A stretch of DNA of 23,711 nucleotides from an uncultured Collinsella sp. (GCA_900549655.1 UROZ01000019.1:1-23711), one strand, 5' to 3'. Shown: positions 7,370 through 14,794, counted from the first letter of the stretch. Program-made: numbers and translations. Notes: a model not told the origin generated them from the letters alone.

Positions 7370-8932
7370 ATGAGTGACTTGAGATTCTGTCCGGCGTGCG
7401 GAGCGCAGCTGCCTCGGGTCGCCGGCGTGCCGGTGCGATTTTGCCCGGGCTGCGGCGTCCGGCTTGAGGACATTGCATGCGGCCCGGATGCCACGGGGTC
7501 TGTGAATGATGCGGCTGACAATGATGGCGCGGGTGAAGGTTGCGAGCCGAGTGTGGCCGTGCCGGCAGATGTGCCAACGCGGAGTGCCGAGGCGGCGTCG
7601 CCGTCTGGCAACACGGCCGCGGCGGACGCTCCTCGCGCCGGCGAGCTTGAGCTCCATACCGCATGCGATGCTTCTGGCGGTCAGGCGCTCGCGCAGGTGG
7701 CGTTGCCGCGGGGCTGGCGTATCGAAGAGGCGCATCTTGAGCGCAGCGGCAGCTTCGATTGCCCGATTTCGGTTGGCGTGACGGCAGCGGGTCCGACGGG
7801 CGAGCGGATTATGTACCGCTCCGAGCTCTGCTACGTGGATGCGGGCGCCGTTGCCAGGCGTATCCCCACGCAAACCGAGCACAAGGCGTTTATGCACGTG
7901 GAGGCAGCCTGCGACGAGTTGGCCCAGGCCTGCGCGGCACAGCTGGGCGCGCAGGCGGAGGTTGTGGCCGAGCAGCCGTACCCATCGAGTGCGGCGGTCG
8001 ATATCGAGCGCGAGCGTGCTCGCGTAAAGCGCGAGGCGGCAAACGACTTTGCGATTCAGGGCTTTTCGATGGAGCCGAGCGATGTGATCTATGAGTGCCG
8101 CATGCGTAGATATCGGATCGCGGGTGCCCCGGTGCCCACCGAGCTTGCGGTGGCGGCCAAGGTCGAGGGCTATGTGGCCTCGATCGGCGGAGTCGCGGGC
8201 TCTATGGGTAAAGGCATTGCCGCCGGGGCCGAGGCGCTGCTGGGCGCGGGCCTTGCGAGCGGGCTCATCGGCGGCGTTCTGGGCAAGCGCCTGCGCGAGC
8301 GCCAAGCGGCGGCAGCGGCGGGGCAGGGCGTCGCGCAAGAGCAGGCTGCGGATCAGGGCGATTGCCCAGACGAGGCACCGTTCAAGCCGGGAGCGGCCGA
8401 CTTGCTGCAGTGGCGTATCAGGGACAGTTTCTGTCTGGTTGCGCCAGAAGGCCGTCTGGACGAGGCAGCCTCTACGGCGCTTGCCTCAATGGCATCGACC
8501 CTGCGGCTCAACCCGGAGCTTGCGCGCGAGGCATGCGCTCAAAAGCAGCAGATGGTGCTTGAGCAGCGCCAACGCACGCAGATGAACATTGCCCAGCAGC
8601 AACAGCAGTTTGCAGCCTGGCAGCAGATGCATGCTTCGCAGCAGGCGGCGTTCGACAGCTACCAGCAGGCATGGTTCGATCGCAGCGATCGTCAGCACGC
8701 CGCGAACATGGCCGCCAGCGCGGCCAATTTCTCCAGCGCGGGTGTGGGAACGGGCGCGGCCTCGTATTCCGATGCCATTCGCGGAGTCAACCATTACACC
8801 AGGCCCGACGGTACCGATGTCGAGGTTTCGGTAATGGCAGACCAAGCTTGGGTGAACGGCTCGGGCGACGTGATCGGCACGCGCGATGGCTTTGAGCCCG
8901 GTTTTGGCTGGACGGAGCTGCCCCGTCAATAG
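7370..8932 (+). CDS. zinc-ribbon protein with Gly-rich segment and Gln-rich helix
   Basis: 520 residues. The N-terminus is a zinc ribbon with Cys7, Cys10, Cys25 and Cys28 (FCPAC and FCPGC). A low-complexity Ala/Gly/Asp linker (about 35-90) leads to a folded middle region. Residues 272-305 are rich in Gly and Ala (SIGGVAGSMGKGIAAGAEAL) and resemble a glycine-zipper hairpin that could associate with membrane. Residues 389-440 are Gln-rich and probably helical or coiled-coil. The C-terminal 50 residues (VNHYTRPDGTDVEVSVMADQ) form a small beta-rich module. Function is unknown. I chose ATG 7370 because GAGGGG lies 8 nt upstream; a GTG at 7361 overlaps that site. It lies between a membrane-anchored protein and two lipoproteins, suggesting an envelope-linked role. 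Confidence 0.8.
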   Translation: MSDLRFCPACGAQLPRVAGVPVRFCPGCGVRLEDIACGPDATGSVNDAADNDGAGEGCEPSVAVPADVPTRSAEAASPSGNTAAADAPRAGELELHTACDASGGQALAQVALPRGWRIEEAHLERSGSFDCPISVGVTAAGPTGERIMYRSELCYVDAGAVARRIPTQTEHKAFMHVEAACDELAQACAAQLGAQAEVVAEQPYPSSAAVDIERERARVKREAANDFAIQGFSMEPSDVIYECRMRRYRIAGAPVPTELAVAAKVEGYVASIGGVAGSMGKGIAAGAEALLGAGLASGLIGGVLGKRLRERQAAAAAGQGVAQEQAADQGDCPDEAPFKPGAADLLQWRIRDSFCLVAPEGRLDEAASTALASMASTLRLNPELAREACAQKQQMVLEQRQRTQMNIAQQQQQFAAWQQMHASQQAAFDSYQQAWFDRSDRQHAANMAASAANFSSAGVGTGAASYSDAIRGVNHYTRPDGTDVEVSVMADQAWVNGSGDVIGTRDGFEPGFGWTELPRQ

Positions 8933-9006
8933 CGTGAGTGGGCTACGGGAGGATCGGTGTCGAGGCGTTGCTCGGCGCTGTGATAAGAAACGGGAAAGGA
9001 ACAACG

Positions 9007-9762
9007 ATGAGGGAGACGGTTATTTCGCGCACGGCGTTTGTCGCGGCGGCGGGAACGGCGTTGCTGACGCTTGCGGGATGCGGCGGACAGCAGGCGCAGG
9101 ACACGACGGGTTTTAACGACGATCGCCCGGTAAAGGACAAGATGGATGCGGGCTCGTCATCGGGTGATTCCGGTGATGCGGGCGGCGGTGCGGACACAGA
9201 CAGCGGCTCGGCGGACGCGTTCGATACGTGGTCGGACGACTGCTGGGATGCGCACCGCAACATCAGCATCGCAGCGTTGCTCGAGCTTAAGGGCTGGCAG
9301 TTGCAGGAGTTTGCGTCGCAACAGGGTTATACCTGGCAAGATGCGCTCGAGATGTACGAGAACGAGGCGGGCCATGTGCTCAGCGTCTGCAATATCAGCA
9401 AGGACGGCGCAACCGAATGGCTCGGCGAGGATGAAATCGGAAAGCTCGACAAGGGCGGCACCGGGAGTACCGTGATGTTTACGCTGCAGCTTGCGGGCTA
9501 TTCGAGCTGCGAGGATGTTATCGCGGGCTTTTCCGTTCCGGTTGAGGACCGGGCGCAGATCACCTCGGGCTCGTGGATTGCGTGCGTCTACGGTTCCAAC
9601 ATGGCGCGTCACGTTGCCATGGTGAGCCCAATGGAAAACGGCGACTACCGCCTGGACCTCATTACCGAGGAGGCCATCAAAACCGGTACGTATACCCAAG
9701 GCGGCGGTGCCCCCACGATTAACGAATTTTGGCAGGAGAAGACCGGGCGCGCGCTCGGCTAA
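9007..9762 (+). CDS. lipoprotein, paralogue of the next gene
   Basis: 251 residues with a lipoprotein signal: SRTAFVAAAG, a hydrophobic core, and lipobox LAGC with the lipidated cysteine at residue 25. A Gly/Ser/Asp-rich tether follows to about residue 75. The folded part contains ISIAALLELKGWQLQEFASQ and ends INEFWQEKTGRALG. Both regions match the downstream lipoprotein at low identity, so the two are old paralogues. ATG 9007 has AAAGGA 6 nt upstream; in-frame codons further upstream would bury the signal peptide. The protein family is not recognised; exposure on the outer face of the membrane follows from the lipobox. Confidence 0.85.
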   Translation: MRETVISRTAFVAAAGTALLTLAGCGGQQAQDTTGFNDDRPVKDKMDAGSSSGDSGDAGGGADTDSGSADAFDTWSDDCWDAHRNISIAALLELKGWQLQEFASQQGYTWQDALEMYENEAGHVLSVCNISKDGATEWLGEDEIGKLDKGGTGSTVMFTLQLAGYSSCEDVIAGFSVPVEDRAQITSGSWIACVYGSNMARHVAMVSPMENGDYRLDLITEEAIKTGTYTQGGGAPTINEFWQEKTGRALG

Positions 9763-9797
9763 GTGCGATGCGGCCAATAGCATAGCGAGGGACGAAC

Positions 9798-10481
9798 ATG
9801 ATGAACGAGATGACGATGAGCCGTGCGGCCTTTGTGGCGGGCACGGGCGCGGCGGCTTGCGCGCTGGCTGGCTGCTCGGGCACAACGGGCGGCGCCAAGG
9901 CAGCGAGCACGGCGGACGCCGCCTGCGTGGACGACAATGCCAACGTGACGGTCTATGCCGCGATCAACTTGGCTGGTGCCGATCTGGTGCGCCTGCTCAA
10001 ACATCAAAATTATGAGTGGCAAGGCGAGAACGTGGGCTACGGCGCCGTCGATGACGCGGGATTTTTCGCTTTTACCTTTTCCAAGGTTTCGGACGATGTG
10101 GACGAACTTGCGAACAGTGCGATACCGCTTTCGGAGTCCGAGTACGAGGAGCTTGAACCGGGCGGCGGAGACGAAAACATCGCGATTCTGCTCTCGGTGG
10201 GCGGCTATACGAAGGGCGAGCGGGCGCTCATCGGCGCGATTGGCGATGCGGCGATGGTGCAGGAGAAATGCACGATCGATGATACCCAGTATTGGCTGGT
10301 CAAGGCGCTTGACGGCCACCGCTACGTGATTATGGCCAACGACACCGAAGACGATGGCGATGGCGATAGCGCTCATGACATCTATATCTACAATGAGGCT
10401 TTTATTCGAACCGGCTACTTGAGCGGCGGCGACCAGATCGATATCGATGAGCTCTGGAGCCGCCTGACCAACGCCTCGTAA
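9798..10481 (+). CDS. lipoprotein, paralogue of the previous gene
   Basis: 227 residues with signal SRAAFVAGTG, a hydrophobic stretch and lipobox LAGC (Cys26). The mature part starts with an Ala/Thr/Gly-rich tether, then VTVYAAINLAGADLVRLLKH and YEWQGENVGYG, aligning with ISIAALLELKGWQLQEFASQ and YTWQ in the upstream lipoprotein. The ends also align (FIRTGYLSGGDQIDIDELW with IKTGTYTQGGGAPTINEFW). The start could be ATG 9798 or the adjacent ATG 9801; GAGGGA lies 5 or 8 nt upstream. It is 35 bp after its paralogue and closes the four-gene run. Function is unknown. Confidence 0.85.
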   Translation: MMNEMTMSRAAFVAGTGAAACALAGCSGTTGGAKAASTADAACVDDNANVTVYAAINLAGADLVRLLKHQNYEWQGENVGYGAVDDAGFFAFTFSKVSDDVDELANSAIPLSESEYEELEPGGGDENIAILLSVGGYTKGERALIGAIGDAAMVQEKCTIDDTQYWLVKALDGHRYVIMANDTEDDGDGDSAHDIYIYNEAFIRTGYLSGGDQIDIDELWSRLTNAS

Positions 10482-10489
10482 CGCTCCAA

Positions 10490-10526
10490 AACCACCACGA
10501 AGGGGACAGGCACCTTTGTGGTGGTT
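10490..10526. repeat. 37-nt hairpin repeat, copy 2
   Basis: AACCACCACGAAGG (10490-10503) and CCTTTGTGGTGGTT (10513-10526) pair with one mismatch over the same GGACAGGCA loop as the copy at 6758. It starts 9 bp after the last lipoprotein gene. The T-run is short (GGTTCAAT follows), so terminator strength is uncertain. Confidence 0.8.
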
Positions 10527-10531
10527 CAATA

Positions 10532-10598
10532 AGTTGCGGTGGAATAGTTCCTGAATAAGGCTTGGGGGTCTTAAAACAGGAACTATTTCACCGCAACT
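10532..10598. repeat. 67-nt palindromic repeat, copy 3
   Basis: 22-base arms starting AGTTGCGGTGGAATAG pair with one mismatch around a 23-nt loop. The length is exactly that of copies 1 and 4. It lies between the converging lipoprotein and mgtA genes, 5 bp from the 37-nt hairpin. Confidence 0.85.
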
Positions 10599-10650
10599 GC
10601 TGAGGGGACGGGTTGTGGAAACGGCTGCCGTGGTGGACTCGGGCTGTCTG

Positions 10651-13419
10651 TTACAGCAGCTCACCGTGACGGGCGATGTAGTGGCGCTTGGCCAGCTGGG
10701 TCAGCGCAATGTAGGCGGCGACGATGCCGATGAGCAGCGTAAAGAAGCTCGCCGGCAGCGGCATGAGGCCCAGAGCCTCGGCGATGGGGCTTGCCGGCAG
10801 CCAAGTGACGAGCGTCAGGCCCAGTACGGTGAGCACGCACAGCGCGGGCGCGGCGTGGTCGCGCGGGCTCGGCAGGTGCGGGGAGCGCAGCATGTGGATT
10901 ACGAGCGTCTGCGACCACATAGACTCAACGAACCAACCGCTCTGGAAAATCGCCGCAAAGGTTGCCATGCCGGCAACATTGCCCGCGGCGGCAAGCTCGG
11001 CCCAGCTCGCGCCCACGGTGGCGGGGCACACTGCAAAGAAGAGCGCGGCGAAGGTCACGATGTCAAACAGCGAGCTCACGGGGCCCAGCTCGAGCATAAA
11101 GCCCTTGATGGACGCAGCGTCCCAGGCGCGCGGGCGGGCAGTCCAGGCATCGTCGACGGTGTCCCACGGCAGCGCGATGCACACGATCTCGTAGACCAGC
11201 GACAGCAGCACCAGCTGCAGGGCGCTCATGGGCAAAAACGGCAGGAACAGGCTCGCGACGGTCACGGACAGCACGTTGCCAAAGTTGGAGCTCACCGTGG
11301 TCTTGAGGTACTTGAGTAGGTTGCCGTAGGTGCGACGGCCTTCGATGATGCCGCGCTCGATCACGCCCAGGTCCTTCTGGAGCAAGATGATGTCGGCGGA
11401 TTCTTTGGCGGTGTCAACGGCCGAATCGACCGAGATGCCGCAGTCGCTCGCACGCATGGCGGCGGCGTCGTTGATGCCATCACCCATAAAGCCCACGGTA
11501 TGGCCGAGCAGTTCACGCATGACGCGCACCAAGCGCGCCTTCTGCAGCGGCGAGAGCTTGGCAAAGAGATGGGTCTGCTCGGCGCGCTCCGCCAGCTCGG
11601 CGTCGTCGAGCGCATCGATCTCGGAGCCCAGCAAAACGTTGCTTGCGTCGATGCCAATCTGCTCGCAGACGGTGGCGGCGACGCGGTCGTTGTCGCCGGT
11701 CAGGACTTTTACCGCCACGCCCTTGGCCTCGAGGGTGGCGACGGCGCCCGCGGCGCTCGCTTTGGGCGGATCGAGGAAGGCCAAAAAGCCCATCAGCACC
11801 ATGTCGCACTCGTCGGCGATGCCAAACTCGCCCACGGTGCGCGGGTTGGTCTTCTGCGCCACGGCGATCACGCGCAGGCCCTCGGCATTGAGTCCTGCCA
11901 CCTGCTTGCGAATCTGGGCAAGCTTCTCGTCGGTAAGCGGCTGAGCGGTGCCGTCCACCTCGACGTAGGAGCAAATCTCGAGCATTTCCTCGGCAGCGCC
12001 CTTGGTGACCATCTGGGTCTTTCCTTGGGCGTCGGCGACGACCACGCTCAGGCGACGACGCGAGAAGTCGAAGGGCACCTCGTCGACCTTGGCGTAGCGG
12101 TCGCGCAGGCTCTGGCCCAGCATGGAATCGGGCACGACGGTCGAGAGCGTAACATCGGCGCGGTCGATAACGGCCAGGTCGATGAGGTTCTTGAGGCCGG
12201 TCTGGAAGAAGCTGTTCAAGAACGCATGGCGCAGCACGCGCGTATCCTCGTTGCCGTCGGTGTTGAGGTAGCGCTCGAGCACGATGCGGTCCTCGGTGAG
12301 GGTGCCGGTCTTGTCGCAGCACAGCACGTCCATGGCGCCGAGGTTTTGGATCGCAGACAGTTCCTTGACGATGACCTGACGGCGGGCGAGGTCCTTGGCG
12401 CCCTGCGACAGGCTCGTGGTCACGATGACGGGAAGCATTTGCGGCGTGATGCCCACGGCCACGCTCGTGGCGAACAGCAGCGCATCGATGACGTTGCCCT
12501 TGGTGGCGACGTTGATGACAAAGACTGCCGGCGCCATGACGAGCATCAGGCGCACCAGCAGCATCGAGACGCTCGAGACGCCGCGGTCGAACGCGCTCTT
12601 CTCGCCGCGCCCGTTGAGCATCTTGGCGATGCCGCCCAGGTAGGTGTCCGAACCGGTGGCCACGACAAGCGCCATGGCGGTGCCGTTTTGCACGGAGGTG
12701 CCGGTAAAGACGATGTTCTTGCAGGCGGAGAGCGGCAGCGTGGAGCTGTCGGCGCCTTCGACGACGGTGGCGACGGCGGTCTTCTCGACGGCCTCGCTTT
12801 CGCCGGTGAGGGCGGACTCGATCACAAACAGGTCGCGTGCGGTGATGATGCGGGCATCGGCCGGCACCATGTCGCCGGCGGAGAGGCGGATCACGTCGCC
12901 GGGGACGAGCTCATCGAAGGGTATCTCGATGCGCTCGCCGTCGCGCAGGGCGGTGCAGGTGTTGGAGACCAGGTCCTTGAGGGCCTCGGCCGCATTGCCG
13001 CTGCGGGCTTCCTGGATAAACTTCATGCCGCCCGATACCAGCAGCATGATGCCGATGACGATGACCGTGGAGGGGTCGCGCTGCGGCTCGGGCACGGCGA
13101 GCACGTCGATGTAGAGCGAGACCAGTGCGAGCGCGGCGAGGATGCCGGCGAAGGGATCGATGAACGCATCGGCGATGCGGCGGGCGAGCGTTTTGGTCGT
13201 TGCCTCGATGGTGTTGGGGCCGACGGCGTTCAGGCGCTCAGTTGCCTGCTCGACGGTGAGGCCGTTTGCCGTGGCGTCAAGCAGTACGAGGGCGTCCTCG
13301 GCACTATGGGTGGCGGCGAATATGGTGTTCTTGGACAGGCCGGTATGAGCGGCAGGGCGCGCCGTGCGGCGGCGCTTGGAGATGGCTTCGAGTACCGTGA
13401 CGGTTTTGAGCATCAGCAT
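10651..13419 (-). CDS. mgtA: magnesium-transporting P-type ATPase MgtA
   Basis: 922 residues, close to the family length of about 900. It is a P-type ATPase of the MgtA/MgtB class that imports Mg2+ across the cytoplasmic membrane at the cost of ATP. Visible motifs are TGES (205-208) in the actuator domain, the phosphorylation site DKTGTLT with Asp369, VLTGDN in the nucleotide-binding region and GDGINDAAA in the hinge. The membrane segment containing SSNFGNVLSV is characteristic of MgtA. ATG 13419 has AGGAGG with 5-nt spacing. The gene is monocistronic and convergent with the lipoprotein genes. A long leader with a small ORF and a clear promoter (13698-13726) suggests control by Mg2+ at the leader, as in enteric bacteria, though no known Mg2+ riboswitch is recognisable. 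Confidence 0.94.
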   Translation of the reverse strand: MLMLKTVTVLEAISKRRRTARPAAHTGLSKNTIFAATHSAEDALVLLDATANGLTVEQATERLNAVGPNTIEATTKTLARRIADAFIDPFAGILAALALVSLYIDVLAVPEPQRDPSTVIVIGIMLLVSGGMKFIQEARSGNAAEALKDLVSNTCTALRDGERIEIPFDELVPGDVIRLSAGDMVPADARIITARDLFVIESALTGESEAVEKTAVATVVEGADSSTLPLSACKNIVFTGTSVQNGTAMALVVATGSDTYLGGIAKMLNGRGEKSAFDRGVSSVSMLLVRLMLVMAPAVFVINVATKGNVIDALLFATSVAVGITPQMLPVIVTTSLSQGAKDLARRQVIVKELSAIQNLGAMDVLCCDKTGTLTEDRIVLERYLNTDGNEDTRVLRHAFLNSFFQTGLKNLIDLAVIDRADVTLSTVVPDSMLGQSLRDRYAKVDEVPFDFSRRRLSVVVADAQGKTQMVTKGAAEEMLEICSYVEVDGTAQPLTDEKLAQIRKQVAGLNAEGLRVIAVAQKTNPRTVGEFGIADECDMVLMGFLAFLDPPKASAAGAVATLEAKGVAVKVLTGDNDRVAATVCEQIGIDASNVLLGSEIDALDDAELAERAEQTHLFAKLSPLQKARLVRVMRELLGHTVGFMGDGINDAAAMRASDCGISVDSAVDTAKESADIILLQKDLGVIERGIIEGRRTYGNLLKYLKTTVSSNFGNVLSVTVASLFLPFLPMSALQLVLLSLVYEIVCIALPWDTVDDAWTARPRAWDAASIKGFMLELGPVSSLFDIVTFAALFFAVCPATVGASWAELAAAGNVAGMATFAAIFQSGWFVESMWSQTLVIHMLRSPHLPSPRDHAAPALCVLTVLGLTLVTWLPASPIAEALGLMPLPASFFTLLIGIVAAYIALTQLAKRHYIARHGELL

Positions 13420-13503
13420 AGGGTCCTCCTTGTTGAGGGGAGTTAGCGTACGTGTCGTATTTGCTTCAAAAAACCTAGATGTCGCTCACGTCAAGCTCTT
13501 GAG

Positions 13504-13540
13504 CCCACAAAGGGTGCAGCGCGCCTTTGCGGTGGTTTTG
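13504..13540 (-). repeat. decayed 37-nt hairpin repeat in the mgtA leader
   Basis: Read on the minus strand, AACCACCGCAAAGG is followed by a loop of about 10 nt and CCTTTGTGG. This matches the family seen at 6758 and 10490 in both arms, but the outer end of the 3' arm is degenerate and the loop differs. It lies in the mgtA transcript between the leader ORF and the mgtA start. Confidence 0.5.
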
Positions 13541-13558
13541 GCGATCTGCCGGTGGCGT

Positions 13559-13630
13559 TTATGCGTGTGCGGAGTCCTCGCGGCGCGCCGAGGGCGACAT
13601 GCAGGTTTTTCGACTAGGACTGCCTTCCAT
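13559..13630 (-). CDS. 23-residue leader ORF upstream of mgtA
   Basis: ATG at 13630 is preceded by AGGAGG (13637-13642) with 6-nt spacing, as good a Shine-Dalgarno as any in the window. The frame runs MEGSPSRKTCMSPS and ends AHA with TAA at 13559-13561. It lies between the predicted mgtA promoter and mgtA itself, in the same direction, and ends about 140 nt before the mgtA ATG. The peptide is rich in Ser, Arg and Pro and looks like no protein domain, so translation of the region rather than the product may matter. It resembles in position, not sequence, the mgtL leader of Salmonella. Confidence 0.5.
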   Translation of the reverse strand: MEGSPSRKTCMSPSARREDSAHA

Positions 13631-13697
13631 GGCACACCTCCTAAAGGCTGAGCGCAGCGCGCTTTGGGTATCTCGTACCCCTTTTTAATCCGCCCGT

Positions 13698-13726
13698 ATT
13701 CTTGATGAGGGGGTTTGACATGTCAA
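13698..13726 (-). promoter_or_regulatory. mgtA promoter with palindromic -35 region
   Basis: On the minus strand a perfect TTGACA (13721-13726) is followed after exactly 17 bp by AAGAAT (13698-13703, four of six matches). The -35 box is half of the palindrome TTGACATGTCAA (13715-13726), itself flanked by GGGG and CCCC, so a dimeric regulator could bind over it. Transcription would start near 13690, giving a leader of about 270 nt. Confidence 0.5.
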
Positions 13727-13856
13727 CCCCATTGTTCGGAAAACCATTTCCCCTGACAAAGCCTTTACAGAATGCCGTGGCCCCAAAGCGCGCCCGCATC
13801 GACGCTTCGCCTGCGCTAAACTGGAAGGCACGTACGCGATTACGAGAGGAGCCCGC

Positions 13857-14540
13857 ATGGAGGCTTACAAGCAAGAGTTCATCAAGTTTATGGTCGAGTC
13901 CGACGTTCTTAAGTTCGGCAGCTTTACGCTCAAGAGCGGCCGTCAGTCCCCGTTCTTTATGAACGCCGGCGCTTACGTGACGGGCTACCAGCTCAAGAAG
14001 TTGGGCGAGTATTACGCCCAGGCAATCCACGATAACTTTGGTGACGACTTTGACGTGCTGTTTGGACCGGCCTACAAGGGCATTCCCCTGGCCGTCGTGA
14101 CCGCCATTGCCTACCACGAGCTGTACGGCAAGGAGGTCAAGTACTGCTGCGACCGCAAGGAGGCCAAGGACCACGGCGCCGACAAGGGCAACCTGCTGGG
14201 CTACGAGCCCCAGGACGGCGACCGCGTAGTCATGGTCGAGGACGTCACCACCAGCGGTAAGTCCATCGACGAGACCTATCCCAAGGTCAAGGCTGCTGCC
14301 GATGTCGAGATCAAGGGCCTCATCGTGTCCCTCAACCGCATGGAAGTCGGCAAGGGTGGCGTGACCACCGCGCAGAAGGAGATCGAGGCCAAGTACGGTT
14401 TCCCCGTCGCGAGCATCGTCTCCATGGCCGAGGTCGTCGAGACCCTCTACAACCACGAGATCGACGGCAAGGTCGTCATCGACGACGAGCTCAAGACCGC
14501 CATCGACGCCTACTACGAGCAGTACGGAGTCCGGGAGTAG
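13857..14540 (+). CDS. pyrE: orotate phosphoribosyltransferase
   Basis: 227 residues. It catalyses orotate + PRPP to OMP + PPi in pyrimidine synthesis and acts in the cytoplasm as a dimer. The PRPP-binding signature VVMVEDVTTSGKS is at residues 124-136. FGPAYKGIPLA (69-79) and the flexible catalytic loop DRKEAKDHG (99-107), with its conserved lysines, are also present, as is the N-terminal FTLKSGRQSPFFMN typical of the longer, fungal/proteobacterial-type PyrE. ATG 13857 has GAGAGGAG 5 nt upstream. No other pyrimidine genes adjoin it. A 12-bp hairpin begins at the last base of the stop codon and opens the structured element that follows. Confidence 0.95.
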   Translation: MEAYKQEFIKFMVESDVLKFGSFTLKSGRQSPFFMNAGAYVTGYQLKKLGEYYAQAIHDNFGDDFDVLFGPAYKGIPLAVVTAIAYHELYGKEVKYCCDRKEAKDHGADKGNLLGYEPQDGDRVVMVEDVTTSGKSIDETYPKVKAAADVEIKGLIVSLNRMEVGKGGVTTAQKEIEAKYGFPVASIVSMAEVVETLYNHEIDGKVVIDDELKTAIDAYYEQYGVRE

Positions 14541-14678
14541 TTACGCGGTTTTCCAAACCGCGTAACGGCTCGACGCTGCAAACGCCCCTAAGCGGCAATC
14601 TGCCTTTCAATCGTCGGGCATGGCCAGAAGGCCTATGCCCTCCTCTTTCAAGGCACCTTGCTCGCTTAGGGGCGTTTT
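14540..14678 (+). ncRNA. candidate structured RNA element downstream of pyrE (copy 1)
   Basis: Parts in order: hairpin H1, GTTACGCGGTTT (14540-14551) with AAACCGCGTAAC (14555-14566); conserved CTCGACGCTGC (14569-14579); outer stem P1, AAACGCCCCTAAGC (14580-14593) with GCTTAGGGGCGTTT (14664-14677), 14 perfect pairs and TTTT at its 3' end; P2, GGCA-ATC-TGCC (14594-14604); P3, GGGCAT-GGCC-AGAA-GGCC with a bulged T and ATGCCC (14616-14640). A second copy at 23611 keeps the order and spacing, with compensatory changes in H1, P2 and P3. The strand follows from the T-run after P1 and from both copies lying after plus-strand genes. It could be a processed 3'-UTR RNA, an elaborate terminator or an independent small RNA. 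I do not recognise a known family. Confidence 0.6.
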
Positions 14679-14711
14679 CGCTGTCGGTGCCAAAACATCG
14701 GTGCGGTCGTT

Positions 14712-14794
14712 GGGTAGCTAATTTGGGACGGGGCTATTTTGACTACTTTACATGTGAAAGCAGTCAAAATAGCCCCGTCCCAAATTAGCTACCC
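14712..14794. repeat. long perfect palindrome with 33-bp arms
   Basis: The arm 14712-14744 (starting GGGTAGCTAATTTGGGACGG) is perfectly complementary to 14762-14794. The 17-nt loop can itself form CTTT/AAAG pairs. It is one of the strongest hairpins in the window and has no protein-coding role. It lies 34 bp after the RNA element and 13 bp before another palindrome. Confidence 0.9.

Noticed and set aside
11500..13446. 648-codon open frame on the plus strand
   Set aside because: It is the antisense of mgtA in a GC-rich gene. The translation is a low-complexity Ala/Gly/Asp/His mixture with no domains, and mgtA itself is unmistakable.
13441..13700. M-box (ykoK) magnesium riboswitch upstream of mgtA
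   Set aside because: The characteristic conserved blocks (for example GTTAGGTGAGGCTCC) could not be found on the minus strand. A leader ORF is better supported.
14540..14566. H1 hairpin as a plain pyrE intrinsic terminator
   Set aside because: It lacks a T-run, starts at the stop codon and recurs with compensatory changes together with further conserved blocks, so it is treated as part of the structured element.
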